DNA of 64,000 nt. Source: Diploscapter coronatus (taxonomy: Eukaryota > Nematoda > Chromadorea > Rhabditida > Rhabditidae). Below the pieces are notes generated by a model. That model was not told where the DNA came from. It saw nothing but the letters and a program-made list of their open reading frames with translations, and did no database searches. Position 1 is the stretch's first letter; the number at the start of each line of letters is the position of its first letter. The stretch lies in contig OZ038422.1 of NCBI GenBank assembly GCA_964036155.1, forward strand, positions 1,736,001 through 1,800,000, written 5' to 3'. Both the position numbers and the translations under genes were made by a program. This document shows positions 11,558-24,293 of the stretch, one piece after another.

Positions 11558-13315
11558 ATGGCCTCTGCACTCACCGTCATCCCCCCGCCCATTTCGAGGA
11601 GACTTGCCAGAGCTATGGTGCGCTCATATAGGCCAAATATATCATTTGCAAATCACTATTCCATATGAAAAATGCTATTCTATCGTGTATCATGTAGAAA
11701 CCATGCAGTCATATTATAATTGACAGCATTAGTTAGACATTTTATTTTCATTGCATCTATCAAAATGACGATAAATAGGAAAAAGACAGTGATCTTCATC
11801 GCTTTTTATGCAAAAATTTCTGCCCGTTTCACTTCATGATGAAGAGTTTGCACTTTTCGCGAGTTTGAGTAATGAAATCGAGAAAAATGTACCCCACACA
11901 ATTCAAGTAACGGAGAGTGTCGCAGCGCTTTTCCCTCCTCTCAGCTCACCACCTCGGGGAAATGAGATTTCGGTGTCTTATTTATTGGTTTGGATTTATT
12001 TTCTCCTCTCTCTCTCTTTCCCATATATGGAAATTGGACATGGATATCGACACAGACAGGGATAGAGCTGTAAGGCTGTAGGGCTGTCCTCTCGTATCAG
12101 TGTGAACAAATGTGAGAGCCCGGCAAAACTTGGGAAAAAGACGGAAAAATGGAAAGAAAAGCAGATTCAATTTGCGAGTATCTTGTTCTGCCTCCTCTGT
12201 CTTCGTGTCTAGTTGTGCATCCGCACAGCCACTTTGTCTTCTCTATCTTCAAACGGCTCACCTTTCACCTCGATTCATTATCTTCGGTATTTGTTACCAG
12301 CTCACAATGGCCATCGCTTGTAAAATACACGTGCTACTCCTCCTTTACATTTTCTATCATAAAATTAGGAAATTTTACAAATTGTGGTCACTCTAAAACG
12401 GGACTCGAGTTATATATTGTAACAGTCCAATAGAATAGTTTAGTTGAAATTTGCAAGTTTATGTCCAAAAGCTTGGTTTGATTAGATCTTGGCATAGAGT
12501 CGCGCGGGTCATTCCAAGCAACTTCCTCCGCTTGTTAGTCCCTCTTCTTCTCTCTTTTCTGATCTAGCATCTCAGACTCTCAGAGTTTGTTGCACCAGCT
12601 ATAAATATCCATATATATCCATACATATCATCATCGATTCTTTTTATGCATCGTAGAAATTGCCCTTTTTCGTATGGCAACACGGGAACTACATGACATT
12701 TGCGAAATATCATTTAGCAATCAGACCTAGGCAGAGCTTCAACAAGAACGAACAAATTGTAGGGGAGGGGGTATACAAATCAAAGATTTTTCTATAGAAA
12801 GTTGATACTTAGGGGGTACATATCAAGATTTTGGTAGAATATTTTGGCTTAAGGGGGTCCGCAAGGAGAGTTTAGTTAAGCGCTGTCTAGACATGCTAGC
12901 AATACATATCGTTCTCTTGTAAAATAATAAAACAACATTGTTTTGCATATGTCATTAAGTTCCCAAATAGCCTTTTTCTTATATAAATTGTTGTGTATCG
13001 TTGATTGGAGGGCAAAGTTTCGATATTCATGCAGCAGCAACTAGAAATCGAATTTTGGAGGAGCGAAATAGTGAGTCGCGTAGATGGGAAACGAGATGAG
13101 TGGCTTGTAGTCTTTGAATATCGACGCGTTCTCTCCCAATCGCTAATATAAATGAGTTGAAATTCATATTTTAGCACACGAACCTCAAGAAATGCGAGCG
13201 GCTGAATCACGTGGCTCGCTATCCGGTCCATCCTTCGAGTGCCGCTCCGCACGACACTAAATTCTCCAAAACATACCTCAACAAGGATCGAAAGGTTTAT
13301 ATTTATACTTTATAG
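11558..13315 (+). CDS. Small two-exon ORF of unknown function (candidate)
   Basis: Exon 11558-11617 starts ATGGCC and ends at a GTGCGC donor; exon 13175-13315 follows a TATTTTAG acceptor and stops at 13313-13315. Joined in phase 0 they give about 66 residues, starting MASALTVIPPPISRR, then a basic Cys- and His-containing segment (LKKCERLNHVARYPVHP), ending VYIYTL. Third codon positions are strongly C/G in both exons, unlike surrounding DNA, which is the main evidence for coding. The same third-position bias continues upstream of the ATG to about 11483, where a stop precedes and no AG acceptor is seen, so the true start may differ. The basic, Arg-rich start could be a mitochondrial signal, but this is speculative. 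No family recognised; the protein may continue into further exons from a GTTTAT donor at 13295. Confidence 0.4.
12722..12895. repeat. CAGACCTAGG-type MITE, family B copy with target duplication
   Basis: Starts CAGACCTAGGCAG and ends CTGTCTAGACATG. It is flanked by TTAGCAAT and CTAGCAAT (8 bp, one mismatch). Confidence 0.65.
12993..13146. repeat. Hairpin element, family D copy 1
   Basis: Contains TTGATTGGAGGGCAAAG at one end and TTCTCTCCCAATCG at the other, forming inverted ends. A copy in opposite orientation is at 16346-16502. It ends about 28 bases before the 3' splice site at 13174. Confidence 0.6.
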
Positions 13316-14078
13316 GATCCGTTCAGGCGTCAGTTGCAACTTGCAACTCGCTCGAAATAATATGGGAAATCAAGAGGGCACAAGAAATGATGCAATCTGA
13401 TGCGCGCCAAAACACCTCTTCAAATCATCTAATAAATACAAAATAATAATGACATACTACGATTAAAATTAAAGAGAAAAACTTGAATGAAGATGGAAAT
13501 ATTCTCTCTATCCTCTACACTTATGCAATAGTTTCTAGGTGTTCCCTCAAAAAGTTTTATCGTTGCTGAATATCCTAGTTCATAGAAAGATCTACAGTAA
13601 AAATGCCTTCTAATATCAAATATCGCCAAAATTCCTACTGTAGGAAGTTTTCTGCGTAAGGGAGCTACACATCTGCAATTCCTGCCTATGCATCGCGAGT
13701 TAATTGGTCCAATCTGCCTCAGTCTGCGTAAAGATGTGAAGATTCTCGCATTTCTTATATCTACGCAGCCATTTTCCTTACTTTAGAACAGTTCATTCCT
13801 TTATTCATGCAAAATCTGAATAGGGCGCCCAAAATGCGATGAGAATAAGGATTGGAATCTAAGTTGGCATTACTTCATGGTATATAGCTGGTAAGAGAAA
13901 TTAGGCCGCTTGTATGTTGCCCCTAGTTGCTCGTGTACTCTTTCATAGTTTACCCCGTTTTCTCGAAAATAGCAAGAGGAAAAGAAAAAGGGAGTAAAAC
14001 TACAAGAAGGTAAGAGTAACTTAGAGGTAAAAAGTGCAAGAGACCAGATTTAAGAGTACTTTTGCGGAACTTCCTAAA

Positions 14079-14223
14079 CAGACGTTGGAGGTTTGCCGAT
14101 TCGATATTCGAATTTTGCTGAGAAATGTCGTAGCCTAATTTCAATTCACTATTCGGCGTTATGGATAAGAGAGCATTAGACAATAACGAATCTTATATTG
14201 GATCGACGAACTTTCAACGTCTG
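14079..14223. repeat. Hairpin element, family F copy 1
   Basis: Ends are CAGACGTTGGAGGTTT and AACTTTCAACGTCTG. Internal sequence (GTCGTTATGGATAAGAGA-like) matches a second copy at 35263-35416. Confidence 0.65.
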
Positions 14224-14835
14224 TTCCTAAATTCATGAACAGTTTATCTGACTCCATCCTTTGTCATTGTTTAGTTCTTCATTCCTCAATTCTCCAATTC
14301 GCGACTCCATCTCACCATTGCACAGCTCCATTTTCTCATTTCCGTTGCTTCCTCAGCTTCATCTTCTCTTTTCTATAAGCCTCGTTGTTTTTGCTATTTC
14401 TCTCCCCTCCTCTCTCATCTAAATTTTCCCCTTTCGCATTGAAGGCTCACTTACTCCTTCACTCCTTTCTTGGCGTGTCAAGCCTTATTGAAAATTTCTC
14501 GTCTTTTTACCGCGTTCTCTCTTTTCTGTCCACACATTTCTGCCTCAGGCCTAGATGCCTAACTAAACGAAACCTTCCAAAAATTGGATCGCTAGAGATA
14601 TCTTCGCGCATATAGGAATATCAAATGTGTCAAGGGAAGAGAGAACTATCTTTGTCTCAGACACACGTGCATCTGGCGCAATGTTGCATGGTGGTTTTGA
14701 AGCGAATAAAATCATATGTATGACACATGTCAGTATAGCTGTCTTCGGTTTAATCTGATAAGTGCTGAAGTCAAAACTGAAAGCGAATAGGATATGTTGG
14801 CGGTGACCCAATACTTCTGTCTGCTACTGTATCTT

Positions 14836-15035
14836 ACAGCGCGTGCAAAAGTCTGGGGCCGTTCTTGACTTTTTTCAGCAATTCATGACCAGGACAGAAG
14901 TCACTAAAACTTCCTAAAAACTTGAATATTATCTCCACTTAAACTTATGCTATCTATCTGCATAATTTCGTTCAATTTGTCATGAATTTCCGATTTTTAG
15001 TGTGAAAAACGGCTCAGACTTTTGCGCACCCCGTA
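14836..15035. repeat. Tc1/mariner-type MITE, family C copy 1
   Basis: Ends carry GCAAAAGTCTGGGGCCGTT and its inverted partner CGGCTCAGACTTTTGCGCAC. A close copy is at 17810-18037. Both lie in innexin non-coding DNA, ending 33-38 bases upstream of an innexin 3' splice site. Confidence 0.65.
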
Positions 15036-15088
15036 ATTGCGCTAATATTTTGATTAACAGATTGAATTTGCAGTTTCTCTCGGCCGGA

Positions 15089-18000
15089 ATGCTGCTGTAC
15101 TATCTGGCAGCCATATTCAAAGGCCTCCACCCGCGGGTCGACGACGATTTCGTGGACAAACTCAACTATCACTACACTTCGGCCATCATATTTGCATTCG
15201 CAATCATTGTTTCCGCCAAACAATATGTCGGTACGCAGAGAATCAAAGAGTGTATCATATTGTCAATGACCGATTACTTGAGACCAAGTAAACCACACTG
15301 ACTTTTGATGTGCGCCAACTTTACGTGCTATTTGCACCAGACTTTAAGCTATTAAATCATCATATTCAAGAAATCAGTCAGACGATTATTTGTGCATACG
15401 CAATACACACTTTGCATATTCGAATTTGTGCATCGTTTATTTCGCGTCTCAAGTTATCAGTCAATGACAATAATATATCAATATATCATGCATATTGGAA
15501 TTTTATGCCAACCGCATGCGTTATTGAACGAGAGCATTCACGTTTGACTCCTAATGAACCATAAAATCTCATATTTTATCAGTGGAGAAATGATGTTAAA
15601 TTCCAGGATACCCCATACAATGTTGGGTTCCTGCGCAATTTACAGACGGTAAGGAAGAAATTGGGGAATTTGGCAGAAAGGTTGATTGATTTCAGCTTGG
15701 GAACAATATACGGAAAACTATTGCTGGGTGGAGAACACGTATTATTTGCCTCTCACATCTGCTTTTCCACTCGAGTACGGCGACAGGAGGTTGATTATCA
15801 TAAATTATGTTATCAGTGGTAATGACATGGTTGTTGAAGGGCACGCCAAATCAGCTACTACCAATGGGTTCCATTTGTTCTGGCTCTCGAGGCTCTATGC
15901 TTCTATATTCCCTGCATTATGTGGCGAGGCCTTCTGCATTGGCATTCAGGTATCTTTGACATACTTGCAAAAATAACATCGTCTTTTCCTCCTTCATCTG
16001 AAGAGAGATCATAGATATAGAAGGATATCATCTTATAAGAGCTGAATCTAATTCAATTTGATCTTGAGATAAGTTGCACCTTATAGAGCCTTTCATGGAT
16101 GATGAATTGAATTATTTGTTGGTTTATGATTTGTTATGAAGTCTCGGGTCTTACGGTATAAGTTTTCGCAGGCATAAATGTGCAGTCGCTGACGCAAATG
16201 GCGTGCGACGCGCGAATGATGGACGCGGATGCGCGGGCCGCCACCGTTCAGACCATTGCTGGCCACATGGAGGATGCACTTGAAATACAAAGAGAGGTAC
16301 GAGTTAACAGGAATTAGTCATGTAAAAAACAATCCACCAGTTTCGAAATATTATTGATTGGAGAGAACACGTCGATATCCAAAAATTACACGCTATTCGT
16401 CTCGTTTCTACTCCGCGCGACTTACTATTTCGCTCCTCCAAATTCGATTTCTAATTGCTGCTGCATGAATATATCGACTTTGCTCTCCAGTCAGCGATAC
16501 AAAAACACCAAAAATTTCATTAGTTTACAATATTAGAGAAGCCGTAATTTGGGAGGCGTGCAGAGTGGTGCACGACTATTTTTCACCGTCTTAGAAAGGG
16601 GGAAATAAAATGCGAAAAGGAGAGGCTGGTCTAAAATCGCGTGCATCTTTCCCTTCCCATTTTCGATCTCCCAAATTTTTAATTCTACAATACCGCCACT
16701 CTTTATTAATGATCGTACTACCTCTACTGTAGTAGTTCGTACTATTTTTACTAACAACTCAAGTAAACTATATCGACAAAAGAACTATTGAAAATGATAA
16801 CGATATGATTTAGGTGACGGACGTCTCAGGCCTTTGTGTCTCGAAGCGATGGGGCAATTATGTGACCTGTCTCTACGTCTTCATCAAAATGCTCTATTTA
16901 GGCAATGTTGTCCTGCAAGTACGTCCGATTTGGTTGAAACTATCTCATAATTACCATGTTTAGGTATTTATTCTGAATAGCTTTCTGGGAACCGACAACC
17001 TGTTTTACGGTTTCCACATTCTCAAAGACTTATTGCATGGAAAAGAGTGGGAAGTCAGCGGCAATTTCCCACGTGTCACCATGTGCGACTTCGAGGTTCG
17101 TGGGAAAATTTCTAAAGATTCTGAATCCTGCATTCGGAACGACGACGAATATTCGATTAGCTTAAATATAAAAGAATAATTTAGGTTCGAGTTCTCGGAA
17201 ACGTGCATCATCACACCGTGCAATGCGTCCTCATGATCAATATGTTCAACGAAAAGATATTTCTATTTCTATGGTCAGATTTGAAGATACCTTGGGAGTG
17301 TTGTAGTAATATCGTAACATGAGGAAAAAGCTAGGGTGGATAGGTGAGGGTTAGGGGATAGGGGGTTGAGCAGAGATTGTTTTGCTACTAAATCTCATAT
17401 GTTACGATGTTACAACTTTTCATTTCGATTTTCAAACGATAAAATAAAGTTATAATGTTCATGATGTTATAATTCAGGTTCTGGTATTTTATGGTCTCTT
17501 TTGTTTCGGTATTCTCCATGTTTCATTGGATCATCATATCATTTCTTCCGGGACAGGTTCGGCTTCATTCTAAAGAGAATTCTTCTAATTGATTTAAATT
17601 TCAGCACATGAAATTCATTAGGAAATATTTGCGAGCCACGGATTTGGCGACGGATCGACAGTCTGTCAAGAAATTCGTGCATAAATTTCTAGGATTTGAC
17701 GGGGTAGGTCATTTGATTTATAGTGCAATGAATAAAAGCTGAAAGTAAAACACCGTATGAATGACTCATTAACCTGCAAATTTGAATAACTTCGCTTACT
17801 ACTCTTATACAGGGTGCGCATTAAAAGTCTGGGCCGCTCTTAGCCTTCTTTTAAAAATTCATCGCCTGGATAAAAATGAATATATAATCCTCTAAAATCT
17901 TGAATATTATATTCTCATTTAGCTATTCTATCTCTCTCTCTCTCTCTATGCATAATTTTATTTCATTTTGTTACGATTTGAGATTTTTATAGTGCAAATT

Positions 18001-21000
18001 TTGAATGCGAAAACGGCCCAGACTTTTGCGTATCCTGCAAGTGGATTTTTAAAGAGAACATTTTCTGTAGGTATTCTGTATGCGAATGATATCGGCGCAC
18101 GCAGGGGACATAATGGCGACCGAACTGATCGTGGCCCTCTGGCACAACTTCAACGATCGCGTTCGAAAGGTTAGCTCCTTCCTTCTACATGTGTGTTTTG
18201 CACTCAAATGACAGGCCATTTTGTGCATGTGTGAACAAACTGCAAAATAATGAGTGACCATCAATCAATATTCAATATATTCCTCATACTAATTAGAATG
18301 AGAAAGCCAATCAATATGCCTTACTAATAACTGACGATGATAAAATGACTGACTAATTTATAAATATTTGAAATGTGCATAACTATATGACTTCTTTCTT
18401 GCATTCATTCATATATTCTCTCAGTCTGAGATGTGCCGTAAAATCTAAAATAGAGAAGTCCATGAAATGTCCTACTTTTCAATCCTCAAATTTTCGAACA
18501 AAAATTCAAATTTGCAGGCCGCCATAATTTTCATCTAATGACCGTAATTGGTTTAACTTTTAAGGCTAGATCCGCTATGTATACGTTCTAAATAACATTA
18601 TAAAATACTTCTGAGATTGTTTGAGTAAAATAATGGGTAGCTTCGGTATTGGGGGTGGACTTCTATTTTAGATATTACGGTAATTTCCGTTTCCGCATTT
18701 CGGCGTTTCAATTTTGATGTTTTGTTTCTAAGATCCAATTCAACTCGACGGAGTCCCTCAACCACTGAGAGAGGCTTGAGGGCCTGAGTTATTCATTCAC
18801 TTACTCACACACAAACAACAACGTATGTTTATCCAATCTAAATGTCTATCAATCGGCAGATTTGTGATATACAACTGGCGATATGATTTTTGTTACTTCC
18901 ATATATGAAAGGGGCGATCTGGAGGTCACATGAAATGAACATCTTTTCTAAAATAAATTGTATTGTTATATAAATCAGTTTAAGAATAGTTGCACCATAT
19001 GTACAACACAAAAATAGACTATTTTCATGTACTATTTCGTATGTTAAATTGCAACTATTTTTCCAGGCTGCAATAATTTATGAGACCTCGAGATCGCCCA
19101 TATAGGTATTGCCTGCATCCCGTAGAAATTCAAATTCAAGCATTTTTTCGGGCTCCCAAATTTGATTTTTCTCGATTCCTCGATTATCGATTCTCTGTCC
19201 CATTCGTGGTCAGGGCTGTCGGCAGAGTGTAAACCCTTATCTAGTATAACATACACAATATCATAACCACTTTTGTCCTTCCAATGCTTTATCATTTCAT
19301 GAGTGTTTATAAACATTCATCAGCAAGCTCTTTGCCGACAGCCCTGTTCATGGTCACTTCATCGAACGGCCCTCAGGAGACTTCAGAAGGCCTTCCCATT
19401 CCCTTTCATGGCAATTAATCAAAGTAGTAACGATAGATATCAGGAAATTTTCGTGAATTTCTAAATGTACAAAATGGTCTCTTGTAGTTTTTACCATGTG
19501 AAGAACAGGTAAAAACTACAAACTAGTGAAAGATTTATCGCTTTTCAAAATTTGGTAAAACTACAGGGGACCTACAAAATATGCCACTTTAATTAACACT
19601 TATCGTACTACATTATTAATTTCCATTTTTTTTTTTATGTAGTTTGTGATTTCCAATAGAAGAAAGTCTAGAAGGGCCGTCGTTGAGTTGAGTTGGTCAG
19701 TTTTCTCGAATTCGAATCTGACTACTCAAATTGCTCATTGATTTGACTGATTTACTGTTTACTGATCTGATATGAAAACAGACTTATCCGAAAAAAAACC
19801 CGCATTTGTTAGACATGACGTGAGAAAAAAGCGAAAATACCCTCGTTGTCTTCCACCGCGCGTTCCCATGCTATTCGCTATCTTTCTCGCGTCATATTTA
19901 ACACATGCGGATCGAATTTAAGAAATCTGATTAGGACACAACTCTGCATCTCTGCTTCATGGCATGTTAAAGCCGATAATGTTGCAAGGCTTTCTTCAGA
20001 TTCTGTTCATAACTTACAAATGACTACTTATTAAATGGGCTGGGCGGTTTAGTTATATAAACCTAAAAAATGAATTTCTAGAAATCACCCGACCAAAATG
20101 GCCCTCCATCAACTTAAACAAACACGCACATATTTACCTAGAGCAAAATGCAAACGGTACAGTGTATAGAGTGTGAAATTTTGACATTCGAACTTTGGCA
20201 TTTCCTTCCTTTTTTCTGCAAGAGATATATTAGTGTCACCACTGTGTCAGATAACATTTGATCTAGAACGAGATATGCGCTAATTAAACCGCTCTTCCCA
20301 TTTTCAATCATTCGATTCCAGTCTTGGCATTCCTTTATTCCTTAGATTGCTCTTGTAGTCCATTGCCTGTTGTCTCGCAAATGTGTATCGTGAAATGATG
20401 TCATAAAAATTGCGAAGAAAGAGACACATAGAAATGTGATTTTTTACCCGTAGGAAATCACAATTCCATGGAATCTCAGACCTGCTTTTGTGTAGAGAAA
20501 ATGTGGTTGGCTTGGGGATTGAGTAGAGAAAGATTGCTGTAATCGAAGAGGTGGTGATCGAAATGATTTAAATGACGTAATTGCAGAGCCCGATCGAAAT
20601 GTTCGAGGGCGGGGTGAGTCAGTCACCCAGCAAATTGGATGCAAACTTCAAAACATGGCTATTGGGTCAGACAAGGTGAGATTTTATTTACATAAAGATA
20701 CTGGCCTCTTGTATTTATGACCAAATGTGATCAAGAAAAATTAACTATCATATGATCATAATTGTCATTTTTACCTAAGGCCTAAAAGAAGCCATCTGGG
20801 CCAAATATATATAAGAATTCTCATTTGATTAGTCGCGTAGCCCGTGTTACAAGTACATTTATTAGTTTAATAGTTCAATGACGAGTGCCTATATTTCCAT
20901 TTCGATTAGACGTTTCCATCTCTTCCAAATAGTCAATCATCCCTCTCTTCTATCACTTGCATCAGCAATATCTTTATCGCCTCTCTCTCAGTTCATAATG

Positions 21001-21856
21001 CATTCATGTTGTGCCGTTGTGTGAAGTCCAGCTTTAATATACCGTATACCCGACGTGTCGGCACCTTCTGGAGCAGATTCATCGACGTCAATATCGACAG
21101 AGCCCTGAATTTTGCCGCACACTCATAGATTAGTGTATTAATTAAAGTCTTCGGCTTCTCCAATCATATATTTGTGAATTGTGATTTGCAGCAATTTCAG
21201 GGCTCACGGTCTGACAGCTAACGGTGGTCTGCCCTCCGGCTACTGACTGTCATCTCGACTTCAGTCCCCTCTGCGTCTCTGCTCTGCTCTGCATTCCCTA
21301 ACACTTCATGTTTATTCATAATTTCATCAAAGTTCTATGTATTCCGAATCGAGTAATACCCGAGTGATTCTCTCCTTCAAGACATGTTCATTTCTAATCA
21401 TTCCCGATTGAGATTGACTCGCAGTTTGTCTAACCCGAATTTTGAATTTCAATTTGATCATTTTCTGTCCCATTTCTCCATTTTACATCAGGGCTGCTCG
21501 AAATTTCAGCCCGGAATTTCGGGGCGAGGTTCCGAACAGCCTTGCTCTGCATTCTGCATTCCAGCTTGTGTGCGTCCTGCAACGTGTTCTCTCATTCCAC
21601 ATTTTTGTACCACATATATTTCTGGTAATTCGAAACAAAATCCCTAACTTTTGTTTGGAAGAGTTAGGGGCGGGCTCAGAGTGACTTTCCCAGTAGAGCA
21701 AATCAACTAGCAATCCGGATATCTATCTCGGGCTCTGCATTTCATCATTCCATTTTGTGATTCGATTTCAGGGCGAAACCGGGCGGCTTCGATGGACCCA
21801 ACCCGACGAGAGGCAAGAAGCGAAGGAAATCTGACGGCTACTTCACATTCGTCTGA
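15089..21856 (+). CDS. Innexin (gap-junction channel subunit)
   Basis: Thirteen phase-consistent exons: 15089-15230, 15607-15648, 15696-15789, 15855-15949, 16172-16296, 16814-16918, 16964-17095, 17185-17273, 17478-17556, 17605-17703, 18071-18169, 20587-20675, 21772-21856. They encode about 424 residues, a usual innexin length. Diagnostic features: [15 protein letters not shown] before helix 1, loop-1 cysteines in IQCWVP and ENYCWV, the family signature YYQWVPF at helix 2, helix 3 in the 16814-17095 exons, loop-2 cysteines in TMCDFE and VQCVL, and helix 4 in 17221-17556. Innexins form hexameric or octameric hemichannels that dock between cells. A 3' splice site (ATTTGCAG, AG 15072-15073) 15 bases before the ATG suggests trans-splicing. 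The last helix is followed by a cytoplasmic tail whose final exon is basic (GKKRRKSDG) and ends YFTFV. The intron 18170-20586 is long, so the tail could hold further or alternative exons. Which of the many nematode innexins this is cannot be told by eye. Confidence 0.93.
16346..16502. repeat. Hairpin element, family D copy 2
   Basis: Inverted relative to the 12993-13146 copy, with ATTGATTGGAGAGAACACG at the left and CTCTCCAGTCAGCGATAC at the right. It lies in an innexin intron. Confidence 0.6.
17810..18037. repeat. Tc1/mariner-type MITE, family C copy 2
   Basis: Starts CAGGGTGCGCATTAAAAGTC and ends CAGACTTTTGCGTATCCTG as inverted repeats. A TA precedes it. An internal (TC)n is at about 17930-17947. 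Confidence 0.7.
18733..18768 (+). CDS. Possible alternative innexin 3' exon
   Basis: Follows a TTTCTAAG acceptor and would extend exon 18071-18169 in phase with [11 protein letters not shown] and a stop. The acceptor is weak and the exon is short, so chance is likely. Confidence 0.2.
   Translation: MQFNSTESLNH
19205..19352. repeat. Hairpin element in the long innexin intron
   Basis: GTCAGGGCTGTCGGCAGAG near 19210 pairs with TTTGCCGACAGCCCTGTTC near 19330. A single copy was seen. The interior gives an open frame on the minus strand (19044-19316) that shows no family features. Confidence 0.5.
21032..21128 (+). CDS. Possible alternative innexin 3' exon
   Basis: An AAGTCCAG acceptor opens a frame that joins exon 20587-20675 in the same phase as the 21772 exon. 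It would end the protein with [15 protein letters not shown]... and AHS before the stop at 21126-21128. It competes with the 21772-21856 exon; the sequence does not tell which is used. Confidence 0.35.
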
Positions 21857-24293
21857 CGAGAACAAAGGCATAGTCCGCACATTCCACACAGCCAGAAAGC
21901 ATAGGCATTTCCAGTTGTCTTACATTGCATTGTCATATGTCTGTGGCTAGAGAGACACCGCATTTTCTCTAATATATAAGACCTCCAACTCTTAGTTTTA
22001 GGGCAACCTGGATAATTCGTTGCCTACGAAATAGCATAGGAAAAGATCTCTTGCTGCCTTGCCCTATACCATTAATTATATGGATAGCGAAGTAACAACT
22101 TATCCGAATTGCCTAGTTTTAGTTATGTATTATGAATTCAATCAAGAATAAGCTTTTTTTTTTGATACTCAGTTATATGAACTCTAAATTTGACTTCGTG
22201 TATGATTTAGATTTTTGAATAATATATGACCGGCTAAATATCAGAACCTACTAAGGGGGTCTTCTATTAGAGAAATTACGGTACAGCCACTATAGCTCAA
22301 TCTAAGTCAGGCCTTGTGAATCAAAACAAAGAGGATCTCTTGCCACAACCCTATACCCCAATTAGCCATTTCTTCCATCCCTTACCCATTGCATCATTCT
22401 CTCATCTCTGCCTCAAACTCTTTCATCATTGTTATATGATCGGTTCGCATTATTTGATTCCTTTATATAGCTCACCTATAGATCACCACAACAACTAGTA
22501 AAATTTACTGAATAATATTGTCTCTTGGCCATAAACTTGGGCAAATTTTACGAATTGCTAGTGGTAATTTCCTGGTGAACTATACGAGGAGTCGCATAAT
22601 TGCATACAGTCTGCCCTCTACGTGTCATCTCACTTTGTTTTTCTCTCATTTCTTCCACCAAACTGCCATTCATTCGTTCATTTATTCTTCTGGGAATTTC
22701 GAAGAAAACAACGATGCACATTTTGATAATCATCATTCAATGGTTCATTTCCAATTTCATATTGAATTCTGAATTTCGAATTTCTAGTCGAACCCCACAG
22801 ATTGGTGATTTTAGGTGAAACTATTATATCACATAATAAGTCATGACAACCATTCTCGTTTGACAATATCTAATCCCTGTGCATTTGTTTGTTGAATAGT
22901 TTTAAAGGGCGTAGGGTGGAATCATACGACGAGCATGAGGATATCAATCTGAAGGGAATCCTTTCCTCGCTCTATGCCCTTTAAAGTCAATCAGCAGACT
23001 TCCTCCCTCTCTCTCTCATTTCGCCACATTGCCTTCACTTATGTTAGATACACGAATTATTCGATTATTAGATTGTTCGAATTATATGACTTGTTTATTA
23101 TTATCGCAAAGTCTAAGCCCGCCCCATCTTAGTCCCGAATTTGCCCGATGATCCATGACTATGATTACCTCCCGAACTCATCACAAATTCTTTACGATTT
23201 CCCTTCCGGCATCTAATATAATTCATCAAGTATCACCACTGTTAACTTGTAAAATTCACCTAACTTTTTGAGTTAGAGAGTGTAGGAAAGAGAGAACCCC
23301 TGATATGAATTTTACGAATTGGTTTGGCGGTTCTTGGCGAATTATACAAATCTTCCTTCCCTTCCCATACTTCGAATGCCCAATATATTTATTATTTTCT
23401 AGTCTCTATCTATGTTTTTCTCAATGAAGCACACACACACACACACACACATAATTTTAGATGTTTTTCTTTTTCTACTTGTTGAAATTGAATTTACGTG
23501 TCATAAGCCATTCGTTCTTACAATTTTTGTGAAGAATGAGAACATTTTCCTCATATTTTCGACATTTGTATTTCTCCACCGATGAAATGGGTATTATTGT
23601 GCAAAACAATAAGAATATATTCAATTTTATGATTTCTTTTAATTTTCTACCGTTCTCTTCACACAAACTCTTTATACAGCGAGGAAGCGTGCGTGTTTCT
23701 AGATATTTTCTAATAAACTCCCTAAGCAAATGATTGAATTTTGACTGTTATTTTCTAGGAAAATTATCAATTGCTTGCCAATTAGATTGCGATATCGATC
23801 ACAAGCACTATTATGTGATTTCTCCATCTCAAATCTGCTAGTCATTTTCCTTCTCCAAATTGGTGCGCAACATTAGTCTAAGTCATCCAGTCACATTAAG
23901 CTAAAAGATTCAGAATGCACAAGACTAGATGATCTTCATTTCAAAATTCATATTTCTATTGTCTTTCAGATTATGTTATTTTCTTTGATTGAAAATGTCA
24001 TATAAAATAAAGAGGATATATTTTATACAAAAGAAAGAAACTATGAAAACTCGAGCATGGTCATAAAAGTACAAGGTTGGCCATAATTCTAGACCTCATA
24101 TCGATCACAAATCAATTGAAATTGTATAGAATAAGCAATTTTCATACAAATTTCTTCTTGGGTCAAAGAAACCACAGTACTCGAAGTTTACATTTCAATC
24201 AACTTTTCTGTGAAATGCTATCAAGATCAGGTTTAAATTATTTGAAATTTCCATTAGATAGGATTATAATTATGAACCAAACTGTAAAATGAG
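21857..24293. other. Convergent intergenic region
   Basis: It lies between the innexin and EF-hand stops. It holds an imperfect hairpin (TTTTAAAGGGCGTAG near 22900 with CTATGCCCTTTAAAG near 22972), a (CA)n tract at about 23430-23452, and AT-rich sequence. No gene was recognised. Confidence 0.5.
23430..23452. repeat. (CA)n microsatellite
   Basis: About eleven CA units in the region between innexin and EF-hand genes. Confidence 0.9.

Noticed and set aside
15686..15976. 96-codon frame reading through the innexin exon
   Set aside because: It leaves the innexin frame after YGDRR. Splicing 15790-15854 restores YYQWVPF, the family signature.
19044..19316. 90-codon minus-strand frame in the innexin intron
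   Set aside because: It lies largely in a hairpin element and has no motif.
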